From Scatosoma sp045654025 (GTDB lineage: Bacteria; Bacillota; Clostridia; Christensenellales; Borkfalkiaceae), in contig JAZOMO010000037.1 in assembly GCA_045654025.1 (NCBI GenBank), positions 1-33,808 on the forward strand: a DNA stretch of 33,808 bases, in the 5' to 3' direction. The translations under genes were made by a program, and so were the position numbers. The first letter of the stretch is position 1. The number at the start of each line of letters is the position of its first letter. Positions 17,019 to 25,081 of this stretch are shown in pieces. The notes beneath the pieces were generated by a model. The model was not told the origin of the DNA, did not search any database, and saw only the letters and a program-made list of their open reading frames with translations.

Positions 17019-17056
17019 GCCCAATGGGCAATTCACTTTATAACAGGCAATTCACT
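17019..17056. repeat. Short hairpin and GGCAATTCACT direct repeat before glnS
   Basis: TGCCCAATGGGCA folds as a small hairpin. GGCAATTCACT occurs at 17027-17037 and again at 17046-17056. On the minus strand this reads as GTGAATTGCC twice, similar to the GTGAARTTAT pair beside a TTGCCC hairpin at 23322-23365. Confidence 0.5.
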
Positions 17057-17072
17057 ACATAGTAGGTTTTAT

Positions 17073-18707
17073 ATGAAAATCATTGAAGAAACGAACTTTA
17101 TCGAAAAAATCATCAACGAGGATATTCGTGAGGGGAAAGTAGAGGCAATTCAAACCCGTTTCCCTCCCGAACCCAACGGCTATTTGCATATCGGGCATAT
17201 CAAGAGTATGCTTGTCAACTTTGGAACGGCGCAAAAGTACGAAGGCAAATGCAACCTCTTCTTTGACGACACCAACCCTTCCAAGGAAAAGACGGAATTC
17301 GTAGACGCTATCCGCAAGGACATCGAGTGGGTGGGCTACGAATGGGCAAAGGAAGTATACGCTTCCGACTTTTTCGAAACCATCTACAACTACGCAGAGC
17401 AGCTGATTTTGGACGGCAAAGCGTTCGTCTGCGACCTCACAGGCGAGGAAATCAGCGCAACGCGCGGCACGCTGACCGAGGCGGGAAAGGAAAGCCCTTA
17501 TAGAAACCGTAGCATAGAGGAAAACCTGCAGTTATTCCGTGAAATGCGCGCAGGAAAGTACGCGGACGGACAGAAATGTCTGCGTGCGAAGATTGACATG
17601 GCGTCGCCGAATATGAACATGCGTGACCCCGTCATCTATCGTATTTTGCGCGCGACGCATCATCGTACGGGGGATACCTGGTGTATCTATCCTATGTACG
17701 ACTTTGCGCACCCTATCTGTGACTATTTGCAGGGCGTGACCCATTCGCTGTGTACCTTAGAATTTGAGGACCATAGACCCTTGTACGACTGGGTGGGTAT
17801 CAACCTTGGCTTTGCGCCCAAGCCTAGACAAATCGAATTTGCTCGTCTTGCCATTACGAACACCGTAATGTCTAAGCGGTATTTAAAAAAGCTGGTCGAA
17901 GAAGGTCACGTGCACGGCTGGGATGACCCTAGAATGCCGACGGTGACGGGGCTTAGAAATCGTGGTGTACCTCCTCAAGCGCTGCTTGATTTCTGCACAA
18001 AAATCGGCATTGTAAAGGCAAATTCCGAATGTCAGCTGTCCTATTTAGAGGCTTGTATTCGCGATAACTTGAACGAGAATGCAGAACGCGCAATGGCGGT
18101 GTTAGACCCCCTGAAAATCACCTTGACGAACTACGAGGGTGAGGAAACCTTGGAAACGGCAATCCACCCGTTAAAGCCCGAACTTGGCACGCGTAAGGTG
18201 CAATTCTCTTCCGAGGTGTATATTGACAGAGCGGACTTTGCGCTTGTTCCTCCTCCCAAATATCAACGCTTAAAGCCGGACGGCTACGTGCGTTTGAAGG
18301 GCGCGTACATTATCCATTGTGACGAGGTTATCACGGACGAAAACGGCGAAGTGGTGGAACTGAAATGTAGTTACATACCCGAAAGCCGTTCTTCGAACGA
18401 TACCAGCGGTATCAAGGTGAAGGGCACGATTCAATGGGTAGACGGTAAAACGGGTGTAGACGTGGAAATCCGCAAATACGGCGTGTTGTTGAAGGATGCG
18501 GAATACGCAGGTCAGGACTTTGGCGAAAGAATGAACCTCGACAGCGAGCATATCTTCCAGGGTAAAGCAGAACCCTACCTTGCGGAGAGTGAAAACGGCA
18601 AGCAATTCCAGCTGATGCGTGTAGGCTATTATAAAAAATGCCAAGACGAGAAAGGCCGCTTGGTATTATCGGAGATCGTTTCCTTGAAGGATAATTTCAA
18701 CAAGTAA
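17073..18707 (+). CDS. glnS: Glutaminyl-tRNA synthetase
   Basis: This class I synthetase charges tRNA-Gln directly. It has 544 residues, close to E. coli GlnRS (554). The HIGH-type signature is in PPEPNGYLHIGH (about 30-42), and the KMSKS-like loop reads VMSKR (265-269). The C-terminal two-barrel anticodon domain is complete. A GlnRS means that Gln-tRNA need not come only from the GatCAB amidation route, which is common in Bacillota; GlnRS is widespread in Clostridia but absent from Bacillus. The ribosome site is weak (AGTAGG about 7 bp upstream), and repeats fill the region upstream. No consensus promoter is obvious, so transcription may come from fhs. Confidence 0.96.
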   Translation: MKIIEETNFIEKIINEDIREGKVEAIQTRFPPEPNGYLHIGHIKSMLVNFGTAQKYEGKCNLFFDDTNPSKEKTEFVDAIRKDIEWVGYEWAKEVYASDFFETIYNYAEQLILDGKAFVCDLTGEEISATRGTLTEAGKESPYRNRSIEENLQLFREMRAGKYADGQKCLRAKIDMASPNMNMRDPVIYRILRATHHRTGDTWCIYPMYDFAHPICDYLQGVTHSLCTLEFEDHRPLYDWVGINLGFAPKPRQIEFARLAITNTVMSKRYLKKLVEEGHVHGWDDPRMPTVTGLRNRGVPPQALLDFCTKIGIVKANSECQLSYLEACIRDNLNENAERAMAVLDPLKITLTNYEGEETLETAIHPLKPELGTRKVQFSSEVYIDRADFALVPPPKYQRLKPDGYVRLKGAYIIHCDEVITDENGEVVELKCSYIPESRSSNDTSGIKVKGTIQWVDGKTGVDVEIRKYGVLLKDAEYAGQDFGERMNLDSEHIFQGKAEPYLAESENGKQFQLMRVGYYKKCQDEKGRLVLSEIVSLKDNFNK

Positions 18708-18765
18708 GAACCATAACCAAACTTGTTGCTGTTCCTAACGGGTGAAAAATAGAAGGAGTAAAAAC

Positions 18766-20016
18766 ATGAAATTAGCTTCCTTGCTAATCAATTTTAATGC
18801 ATTCGGTGTGGTAGAATGGTGCGTAGTAGGCGCGCTGGCGGTTATCGCGCTGATTGCATTTATCGTCGGGGCTAAAAAGGGATTTTCGAATTTAAGCCTG
18901 CGACCAGCCTCATGGGCTTTTGGCTGTGCAGTGTTCCTGGTGTTGGAAAAATGCCTACACAGTCAATGCTTCATGAATACGCTTTTCCCGACGGACGATC
19001 CCGTGCTGGCCAGCTTTATTGCCTCGATTACTTGGCTGACAATCGCCTTGTTGGCGCGTTGGATCGTGTTTGGGTTAATCAGCGTGAGTATTCGTTGCAG
19101 TAAGAAGAAAAAACTCAAGATTGCGGAAGAAATTGCGTACAGAGAAAAGGAAACGGGTGAGGAGATCTTGCCCGATGAAAACGAAGTCTATAAACCGTTG
19201 CCGATCAACGGCAAGATAAAACCGGGGCCCTTAAACCGTCTGTTTGGTGGTATCTTTGCGACGGTAAACACGCTGTTGATTATTTTCACGGCGCTCGCGT
19301 TGGTGTTCTTGATACTTAGTTTAACGCCGATGTACGCGCAGCTTGGCGTCGTGTATACGGGCAGTTTTGCTGACGTTTGGGGCTTTATGCACGTTTACGC
19401 TTTAGACGTGTTGATGATAGCGATTGTATGCGCGATTGTTATCAAGGGATACAACGATGGGTTTTTAATCGTCTTGAGAAGGTTAGGCGTTTGGCTGTTG
19501 AAGCTTGCGGCGATTGTTGGTGGCTTCTATCTTCCCTTCTCGCCTTGGGCTGCAGATGGTGCGGCGTTCGGCTTCTTGAATGTTGGCGCGCAAAAGCTGG
19601 CAGCAATGATTCCTTTACCTGCAATCATCCCTACCTTTGCTGCGGAGATTGCATGCAAGGTTGCGTTTGGGCTTGTACTGGCGACGCTGATGTTTTTGGT
19701 AGTGGTTCTTATTGGTTGGTTGTTGGGCAAACTGATAGAGGTAGTGGATAAATCCCCCGTTTTGTGGAGAATTGACGGTTTCATTGGCGCAATCATGTAC
19801 ATTGCCGTCGCGGCATTGGTGGGGGGACTTATGGTTGTCGTACTGTACGCGCTGGAGTTCTACGGCGTGCTTGCAGCAAGCCAGTTGTTTACGGAAAGCT
19901 CGCCTTTGCTTAGCGGCGCATACAAAGTATGCGATAACCTGCTCAGACCGCTGTTGGAAACAGTAAAAGCGTTCTTCACGCCAACAGCTCTTCCTGTGCC
20001 TTTACCGGAAGTATAG
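18766..20016 (+). CDS. CvpA-like polytopic membrane protein
   Basis: The 416-residue protein has about nine hydrophobic segments. Two regions look like CvpA-type domains: the first at about residues 15-110 around GAKKGFSNLSLRPASW, and the second at about 215-400 around GYNDGFLIVLRRLGVW and ending in the block WRIDGFIGAIMYIAVAALVGG. Between them lies a charged loop of about 60 residues (KKKKLKIAEE). CvpA relatives are needed for colicin V export in E. coli and for envelope stress tolerance; the mechanism is unclear. ATG 18766 follows GAAGGAG; a GTG at 18742 is less likely. It lies 58 bp after glnS and ends at a strong terminator, so the two may be co-transcribed. Confidence 0.75.
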   Translation: MKLASLLINFNAFGVVEWCVVGALAVIALIAFIVGAKKGFSNLSLRPASWAFGCAVFLVLEKCLHSQCFMNTLFPTDDPVLASFIASITWLTIALLARWIVFGLISVSIRCSKKKKLKIAEEIAYREKETGEEILPDENEVYKPLPINGKIKPGPLNRLFGGIFATVNTLLIIFTALALVFLILSLTPMYAQLGVVYTGSFADVWGFMHVYALDVLMIAIVCAIVIKGYNDGFLIVLRRLGVWLLKLAAIVGGFYLPFSPWAADGAAFGFLNVGAQKLAAMIPLPAIIPTFAAEIACKVAFGLVLATLMFLVVVLIGWLLGKLIEVVDKSPVLWRIDGFIGAIMYIAVAALVGGLMVVVLYALEFYGVLAASQLFTESSPLLSGAYKVCDNLLRPLLETVKAFFTPTALPVPLPEV

Positions 20017-20062
20017 GCAGAGCCTGCTTTCTTCGTAATGTAAAATTGTAGTGTATGCAAAA

Positions 20063-20100
20063 CTCCCCGATGCGGTCTCCGCCTCGGGGATTGTATTTTT
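20063..20100 (+). terminator. Rho-independent terminator of the CvpA-like gene
   Basis: CCCCGA (20065-20070) pairs with TCGGGG (20084-20089). An inner GCGG/CCGC stem and a T-rich tail are present. Confidence 0.88.
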
Positions 20101-20118
20101 GAACAACGGATTGTAAAG

Positions 20119-20151
20119 AAAAGCCCTTGCGGATTTGTCGCAAGGGCTTTT
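20119..20151 (-). terminator. Rho-independent terminator of fba
   Basis: AAAAGCCCTTGCG (20119-20131) pairs perfectly with CGCAAGGGCTTTT (20139-20151). On the minus strand it ends in a T-run just after the fba stop. Confidence 0.93.
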
Positions 20152-20165
20152 GTGTTTGTATTCGA

Positions 20166-21104
20166 TTAGAACGCTTTGCCGGCAGAGCCAAGAACGTTGA
20201 CGATCTTGTGCTTAACCATTTCCTTCATCATCGCGCGCGCATCGCCAAGGTATTGACGAGGGTCGAAGTGACCGGGCTGTTCGCTGAAGTGCTGACGGAT
20301 TGCTGCCGTGAACGCTACGCGGAGGTCGCTGTCGATGTTGATTTTACATACAGCCATCTGCGCTGCTTTACGAAGCTCGGATTCGGGGATACCGATTGCA
20401 TCGGGCATGTGGCCGCCGAACTTATTAACAAGGGCAACCTTGTCCTGGGGAACGGAGGAAGCGCCGTGCAATACGATGGGGAAGCCAGGAAGTCTTGCGC
20501 CGATTTCTTCCAAGATATCCAAACGAAGTTTGGGATCCTGACCGGGCTTGAACTTGTATGCGCCGTGGGAAGTACCGATTGCAATCGCCAAGGAGTCGAT
20601 ACCCGTTCTTGCAACGAATTCTTCTACTTCGTCGGGGGAAGTAAACTGCGCGTCAGCCGCGTCTACGTTTACGTCGTCTTCGATACCAGCCAGCTTACCA
20701 AGCTCTGCTTCAACTACAACGCCGTGGTCGTGTGCGTATTCAACTACGCGCTTGGTGATGGCGATGTTTTCTTCCCAAGGGTGGGAGGAAGCGTCAATCA
20801 TAACAGACGTGAAACCGCCGTCGATGGAAGCCTTGCAGATGTCGAAGTCTGCGCCGTGGTCAAGGTGCATCGCAATAGGAATTTCGTTGGTTTCTACCGC
20901 AGCAGCTACGAGGTGCTTTAAGTAGGTAGGGTTCGCGTACTTTCTTGCGCCTGCGGAAACCTGCAAAATCACGGGGGATTTTTCTTCGTTTGCCGCCTCT
21001 ACGATTGCCTGAATCATTTCCATGTTGTTTACGTTGAACGCACCAACTGCGTATTTTTCCGCGTACGCTCTTGCAAACATTTCTTTCGTTGTAACTAAGG
21101 GCAT
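20166..21104 (-). CDS. fba: Class II fructose-1,6-bisphosphate aldolase
   Basis: This zinc-dependent glycolytic aldolase splits fructose-1,6-bisphosphate into dihydroxyacetone phosphate and glyceraldehyde-3-phosphate. The protein is 312 residues. The metal and active-site block MHLDHGADFD, the AELGKLAG segment, GTSHGAYKF and the phosphate-binding LHGASS are all present. I chose the ATG at 21104, 6 bp after GGAGGAG on the minus strand, over a start five codons upstream. It is a single-gene unit with its own promoter and terminator. Confidence 0.97.
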   Translation of the reverse strand: MPLVTTKEMFARAYAEKYAVGAFNVNNMEMIQAIVEAANEEKSPVILQVSAGARKYANPTYLKHLVAAAVETNEIPIAMHLDHGADFDICKASIDGGFTSVMIDASSHPWEENIAITKRVVEYAHDHGVVVEAELGKLAGIEDDVNVDAADAQFTSPDEVEEFVARTGIDSLAIAIGTSHGAYKFKPGQDPKLRLDILEEIGARLPGFPIVLHGASSVPQDKVALVNKFGGHMPDAIGIPESELRKAAQMAVCKINIDSDLRVAFTAAIRQHFSEQPGHFDPRQYLGDARAMMKEMVKHKIVNVLGSAGKAF

Positions 21105-21147
21105 TTTAATCTCCTCCAAAAAAATACATATTCTTTTATGCTTTGTT

Positions 21148-21176
21148 ATTATAGCATAGCTTTACAAAAAAGGCAA
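21148..21176 (-). promoter_or_regulatory. Sigma-A promoter of fba
   Basis: On the minus strand TTGCCT (21176-21171) and TATAAT (21153-21148) are spaced by 17 bp. Confidence 0.75.
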
Positions 21177-21232
21177 ATGAAAAATAAGTGTATATAAAAA
21201 ATTTTGGCTGTATCACGCATGCATTTTTTCTT

Positions 21233-21253
21233 GCGCGTGCGCGCAACACGCGC
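21233..21253. other. GC-alternating hairpin in the fba-rplM intergenic region
   Basis: GCGCGTG (21233-21239) pairs with CACGCGC (21247-21253) around a 7-base loop CGCGCAA. Almost the whole run alternates purine and pyrimidine in an otherwise AT-rich 460-bp intergenic region. It could form a cruciform or Z-DNA under negative supercoiling, or could insulate the two divergent promoters. Confidence 0.5.
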
Positions 21254-21368
21254 GTATTCTAATATTGATAGAGCATATAAAGTCCGTTGTTTATAAGGCT
21301 TTTCGTGGCGCAAAAACCCAAGATGTTGTGGTGAAAATCCTCAAAAAAGGGGTATTTTCCACAAGATG

Positions 21369-21404
21369 AAAAAAATTTGAAAAAATTTGAAAAAACTTGC
21401 AAAA
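21369..21404 (+). promoter_or_regulatory. Phased A-tracts upstream of the rplM promoter
   Basis: A-tracts occur at 21369-21375, 21380-21385, 21390-21395 and 21401-21404, a spacing of about 10-11 bp, and end about 17 bp before the -35 box. Such phasing bends DNA and fits an UP-element-like activator of a ribosomal promoter. Confidence 0.6.
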
Positions 21405-21420
21405 CACAAGGCAAAACAGA

Positions 21421-21449
21421 TTGACTAAATTTTTGTTTCATACTATAAT
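21421..21449 (+). promoter_or_regulatory. Sigma-A promoter of rplM-rpsI
   Basis: TTGACT (21421-21426) and TATAAT (21444-21449) are spaced by 17 bp. The transcript would have a leader of about 128 nt. Confidence 0.88.
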
Positions 21450-21455
21450 GAATAA

Positions 21456-21583
21456 GCAAGTTTGGGAAAGACCTGATTTTTTACCCTTTTCCCCGTTAAG
21501 TTTAGCGGTAAAGACAGGGCGCAATCTTCAAACGATAAACACGAAAAAAGAAAAAAATATACTATTATCAAGGAGTACACGAT
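21456..21583 (+). promoter_or_regulatory. Structured 5' leader of rplM (possible L13 leader)
   Basis: The untranslated leader is unusually long for this window. It contains a GGGAAAG (21464-21470) versus CTTTTCCC (about 21486-21493) stem and then a short hairpin around CCGTTAAGTTTAGCGG (21493-21508). L13 leader RNAs that give autogenous control are known in Bacillota. Membership is a suggestion from position and size, since I could not align it to a covariance model. Confidence 0.35.
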
Positions 21584-22015
21584 ATGAAAACCTATATGGC
21601 GAATGCCCAAACGGTGGAAAGAAAGTGGTACGTAGTAGATGCGGCAGGTCTTACGCTTGGCCGTTTGGCTACTCGCGTTGCTTCCGTTCTTCGCGGCAAG
21701 AACAAGCCTACCTACACCCCCAACGTTGACTGCGGCGATTTCGTAATTGTAATCAACACCGACAAAGTAGTTCTTACGGGTAAAAAGCTCGAAGACAAAT
21801 TTTATAGATATCACACTGGTTACATCGGCGGCTTGAAGGAAATTTCCTACAAGAAGTTGATGGCGGAAAAGAGTGACCTTGCCGTATACGAAGCGGTAAA
21901 GGGCATGCTGCCTAAGAACAGCCTTGGCAGAGTTATGATTAAGAAACTCCGCGTATACAAGGGCGCTGAACACAACCACGCTGCTCAGAAACCCGAAGTA
22001 TTGACCATTGACTAA
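21584..22015 (+). CDS. rplM: Ribosomal protein L13
   Basis: This is the 143-residue large-subunit protein uL13. The family blocks WYVVDAAGLTLGRLAT, KPTYTPNVDCGDFV and GMLPKNSLGR are present at normal positions. AAGGAG lies 8 bp upstream. It forms the usual two-gene operon with rpsI, 14 bp away. Confidence 0.98.
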   Translation: MKTYMANAQTVERKWYVVDAAGLTLGRLATRVASVLRGKNKPTYTPNVDCGDFVIVINTDKVVLTGKKLEDKFYRYHTGYIGGLKEISYKKLMAEKSDLAVYEAVKGMLPKNSLGRVMIKKLRVYKGAEHNHAAQKPEVLTID

Positions 22016-22029
22016 GGAGAGAGAAGAGT

Positions 22030-22443
22030 ATGGCTAAAACGACTTTGAAAAAGAAACTTCAATTCTGGGGAACTGGTAGAAGAAAGAAGGCGATTGCACG
22101 TGTTCGCTTGATCCCCGGTGGTAATGGCACGATCGTTATCAACGACCGCGCATTTGAGGATTATTTCCCTCAGGGTACTTTGCAGTACATCGTTAAGCAG
22201 CCCTTGGCGCTCCTCGAAGTAGAGGCTAAGTACGACGTTATGGTAAACGTTGTTGGCGGTGGTTACACCGGTCAGGCTGGCGCAATCCGTTTGGGCGTTG
22301 CACGCGCATTGCTCGAAGCAGAAGAAGGTTGCCGTCCTGCACTCAAGAAGGAAGGCTTCTTGACGAGAGACCCTCGTTCGAAGGAAAGAAAGAAGTACGG
22401 CTTGAAGAAAGCTCGTCGCGCTCCTCAGTTCTCGAAGAGATAA
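22030..22443 (+). CDS. rpsI: Ribosomal protein S9
   Basis: This is the 137-residue small-subunit protein uS9. It has the N-terminal FWGTGRRKKAIARVRL block, GGGYTGQAGAIRLGVARAL in the middle, and the C-terminal tail KARRAPQFSKR, which reaches the P-site tRNA in the ribosome. GGAGAG lies upstream. A terminator follows at once. Confidence 0.98.
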   Translation: MAKTTLKKKLQFWGTGRRKKAIARVRLIPGGNGTIVINDRAFEDYFPQGTLQYIVKQPLALLEVEAKYDVMVNVVGGGYTGQAGAIRLGVARALLEAEEGCRPALKKEGFLTRDPRSKERKKYGLKKARRAPQFSKR

Positions 22444-22466
22444 TTTCGACTTTGGTCGAATACAAA

Positions 22467-22495
22467 AAATGCTCAACCATGGTTGGGCATTTTTC
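22467..22495 (+). terminator. Rho-independent terminator of rplM-rpsI
   Basis: AATGCTCAACC pairs with GGTTGGGCATT around a 3-base loop, with one T-G wobble and a T-run after. A smaller hairpin TTCGAC/GTCGAA sits just upstream at 22445-22460. Confidence 0.9.
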
Positions 22496-22525
22496 TTTGC
22501 TTTATAGGGTGTAGGAGAAAAAGCG

Positions 22526-23266
22526 ATGCAATTTACGATGTGGTCAATCTGGCATATTTTATATATGCTTTCGCCGTTTATTATCTTTTATATTCTTTAC
22601 CTGTTATCCAAAAAATGGTCGGAGAAAACGAAGAATATCGTCGGGTACGTATTAGGCGGTATATCCGTTTCAATATTGATCGTGCGAAATATAGATATTT
22701 TTGTTCGGACGGGCTGGGATTTGGAGGTAATCCCTCTGCAAGTGTGCCATATCGGCAGTGTGGTGGCGGGCTTGGCGTTAATTTTCAAGAAAAAGTGGCT
22801 GCTGTTGACGACTTTTTGTTTCAATATGATTCCCGCTTTTTTGGCGATGGTGTTTGCCGATTCTTTGGCGAACTATGATACCTTATGGAAGATAAGACCG
22901 CAAACTTACGTCTGGGGGCATATATTCATTGTAGTATGCGCCTTGTACGGGTTATTCATGTATCGTCCGAAATTTGAGAAAAAGGACCTCTATCAATCGC
23001 TTGCGTTTGTCGGCGGTATGGCGGTCGTGGCAATCCTTTGCAATTCCTTGTTTAGAACGTGGTTTTCCTGGGAGCCAAATTATTTCTACTTATTTAATTA
23101 TCAGGGAACGCCGCTGAAATTTCTCTATCAAGCCTTTCCTGCGTCCGTGTATGGCTGGTTTGAAATTAATTGGTTTTACGTACTTACGCTGCTTGCCGTC
23201 TTTATCGGTGTATTTATTGGCATGTATTTCCTTTCAAAATGGGTAGTACGGGTTTTAAAAAAATAA
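22526..23266 (+). CDS. YwaF/TIGR02206-like integral membrane protein
   Basis: The 246-residue protein has about seven hydrophobic helices and short loops. The motif PLQVCHIGSVVAGLAL in the third or fourth helix and the later WGHIFIVVCALYGLF resemble the paired His-containing helices of the YwaF/TMEM164-like family. No biochemical function is firmly known for the bacterial members. The start has TAGGAG about 9 bp upstream. It lies between two terminators, so it is a single-gene unit, with a weak promoter or read-through from rpsI. Family assignment is from memory of the motif pattern. Confidence 0.7.
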   Translation: MQFTMWSIWHILYMLSPFIIFYILYLLSKKWSEKTKNIVGYVLGGISVSILIVRNIDIFVRTGWDLEVIPLQVCHIGSVVAGLALIFKKKWLLLTTFCFNMIPAFLAMVFADSLANYDTLWKIRPQTYVWGHIFIVVCALYGLFMYRPKFEKKDLYQSLAFVGGMAVVAILCNSLFRTWFSWEPNYFYLFNYQGTPLKFLYQAFPASVYGWFEINWFYVLTLLAVFIGVFIGMYFLSKWVVRVLKK

Positions 23267-23267
23267 C

Positions 23268-23299
23268 AAAAAAGGAGCACGACAAGGTGTTCCTTTTTT
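23268..23299 (+). terminator. Rho-independent terminator
   Basis: AAAAAAGGAGCAC pairs with GTGTTCCTTTTTT with one internal mismatch, directly after the YwaF-like gene. Confidence 0.85.
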
Positions 23300-23321
23300 A
23301 TCTCTTCGAGAACAACTAAGT

Positions 23322-23365
23322 TTGCCCATGCGGGCAAGTGAAGTTATCTTTGATGGTGAAATTAT
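23322..23365. repeat. TTGCCC hairpin followed by two GTGAARTTAT copies
   Basis: TTGCCC and GGGCAA (23322-23337) fold around ATGC. GTGAAGTTAT (23338-23347) and GTGAAATTAT (23356-23365) follow, with a degenerate GTGAAT near 23386. It is similar in plan to 17019-17056. Confidence 0.5.
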
Positions 23366-23418
23366 CCTAGAAATCAACATATTCAGTGAATCTTGTTGTT
23401 CAAATTCTCTTTGGCAGT

Positions 23419-23427
23419 TGGTATAAT
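23419..23427 (+). promoter_or_regulatory. Extended -10 promoter of the three-gene membrane/TetR operon
   Basis: TG-G-TATAAT spans 23419-23427. A weak -35 (TTCAAA) is at 23399-23404 with 17 bp spacing. A TetR-type operator would be expected around here, but I see no clear palindrome over the -10 box. Confidence 0.65.
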
Positions 23428-23459
23428 AAATATACAAAAAATTAAAAAGGAGAAATAAA

Positions 23460-23813
23460 ATGAACACAGACAAAATTTATGCAGAATCTATCGCAAAGGA
23501 GTATGCTCCTAAGGAAAATTCTAAAATTGTTGCGCTTCGCAAGCTCGACAGGAAGGCGAAAATGCCCGCAACTATTTTCACCTATACCTTTGGTATCATT
23601 TCTGCCCTTATTGCAGGTACGGGAATGTCCCTCGCTATGCAGGTTATCGGTGGGACACTTCCTCTTACCATACTCGGGATTGTCATTGGTATTATAGGTT
23701 TTGCCGGCACTGGCATTAACTATCCGATTTATAAGAAGATACTTGAAAACGGCAAGAAGAAATATGCGTATGAGATTGTAGAGCTTGCAAGAGAGATTAG
23801 CGAAGAAAAGTAA
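23460..23813 (+). CDS. Small two-helix membrane protein of unknown function
   Basis: The 117-residue protein has a charged N-terminal 40 residues (basic, with KIVALRKLDRKAK), two hydrophobic helices at about 42-62 and 66-86, and a basic then acidic C-terminal helix. Both ends are probably cytoplasmic. A good AAGGAG site precedes it. It leads an operon whose second gene is a TetR regulator, an arrangement in which the regulator commonly controls its neighbours. The family is not recognised. Confidence 0.8.
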   Translation: MNTDKIYAESIAKEYAPKENSKIVALRKLDRKAKMPATIFTYTFGIISALIAGTGMSLAMQVIGGTLPLTILGIVIGIIGFAGTGINYPIYKKILENGKKKYAYEIVELAREISEEK

Positions 23814-23838
23814 GTGATCGAGGGGGCGTGAGCGTCTT

Positions 23839-24435
23839 ATGAATAAAAACGAAAGCAAATATTTTAATACGGCAATCAAAATGGACGAAGCCCTCATCAA
23901 ATTACTTGAAAAGAAGGACTTTGAATACATCACCATTAAGGAAATTTGCGCCACCGCAGGGGTAAATCGGTCTACCTTTTACCTGCATTATGAGAATACA
24001 GCCGATTTATTAAAAGAAACTACGATCTATATCCTGGATAAGCATTTTGCTTATTACGCCGTAGACATGAAGGGGATTGAAGAGCGCTTTGAAAATCATA
24101 AGCTCAGCGATTTGGTTTTCATAACGACGGAATATCTTACGCCCTATCTGACCTTTATCAAGGAAAATCAGCGCATATTTAAGGTTTCTATCAAGCAATT
24201 CAATTCCATGAATCTTGATAAAGTGTACAGTAAAATGTTCAACCGTATTTTCGACCCCATTCTCTCACGCTTTCGTGTTCCAGAGAAGGAGCGTGCCTAT
24301 ACGATAAAATTTTATCTAACGGGAGTGTTTGCTATCGTGATGGAATGGCTCGATAGAAAGTGTTGCGACGATATGGATACGATCATCAAGATTATCATAG
24401 ATTGTATTTTAGGGGAGAGGAATATTGATGGATAA
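23839..24435 (+). CDS. TetR-family transcriptional regulator
   Basis: This 198-residue regulator has an N-terminal TetR helix-turn-helix at about residues 30-58, with IKEICATAGVNRSTFYLHY as the recognition signature. The C-terminal ligand domain is helical, with Cys-Cys near residue 176. It probably represses its own operon, including the small membrane protein upstream and the membrane protein downstream. The start has a GAGGGGG site. The stop overlaps the next gene by 8 bp, which implies coupled translation. The ligand is unknown. Confidence 0.9.
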   Translation: MNKNESKYFNTAIKMDEALIKLLEKKDFEYITIKEICATAGVNRSTFYLHYENTADLLKETTIYILDKHFAYYAVDMKGIEERFENHKLSDLVFITTEYLTPYLTFIKENQRIFKVSIKQFNSMNLDKVYSKMFNRIFDPILSRFRVPEKERAYTIKFYLTGVFAIVMEWLDRKCCDDMDTIIKIIIDCILGERNIDG

Positions 24436-25015
24436 GACGCTAAAAGTGGCGCTTATCAGCTTAATTTTCAACGTTTTATTCGGTGTATACCATCTTGTAT
24501 TCGGGGTTGTATCAAGCTCGTGGTGGTTATTAACACTCGGCACGTATTACCTGATTTTAAGCATCGTTCGTTTTGCGGTGTTAATCTCTAAGTCAAGGGA
24601 AGGGTTTATTACCAAGTTTACGGGGGGAATGTTGATAACGCTATCCCTTCCTCTTGCAGGAACGGTGATTCTATCGCTTGTCCGTGATAGAGGTCACCAG
24701 CTTCCCATGGTTGTCATGATTGCCATGGCGGCGTATTCCTTTACTAAAATTACGCTTGCAACAATTCAGCTGGTAAAATCTCGTCGTAATGCGTCGGCAG
24801 CCCATATGACCTTGCGAAATATATCCTTTGCGGATGCCTTTGTATCCATCTTTGCGCTGCAACGCTCGATGCTGGTTTCCTTTGAGGGAATGACCGAAAC
24901 GGAGATATTGATAATGAACGCCCTTCTCGGGGTTGCTGTATGCGTAATCGTTTTTTTGCTCGGACTCAACCTTCTGCGAAACAAGAAAATATGGTTTAAT
25001 GCTTTAAATGATTGA
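24428..25015 (+). CDS. Five- to six-helix membrane protein of unknown function
   Basis: The 195-residue protein shows hydrophobic segments near residues 5-30, 35-52, 65-85, 95-115 and 155-180, with Arg/Lys-rich short loops. ATG 24428 is preferred over the TTG one codon upstream. It overlaps the TetR gene, so the two are co-expressed. It might be a small efflux or sensing protein controlled by the TetR protein, but no motif supports a specific job. Confidence 0.8.
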   Translation: MDKTLKVALISLIFNVLFGVYHLVFGVVSSSWWLLTLGTYYLILSIVRFAVLISKSREGFITKFTGGMLITLSLPLAGTVILSLVRDRGHQLPMVVMIAMAAYSFTKITLATIQLVKSRRNASAAHMTLRNISFADAFVSIFALQRSMLVSFEGMTETEILIMNALLGVAVCVIVFLLGLNLLRNKKIWFNALND

Positions 25016-25081
25016 AATATGGCGTTGGATGTTTAGGTTGATTTCGTTGCAACGGCTGATAGGGGCAATTCAAGGAAGAAA

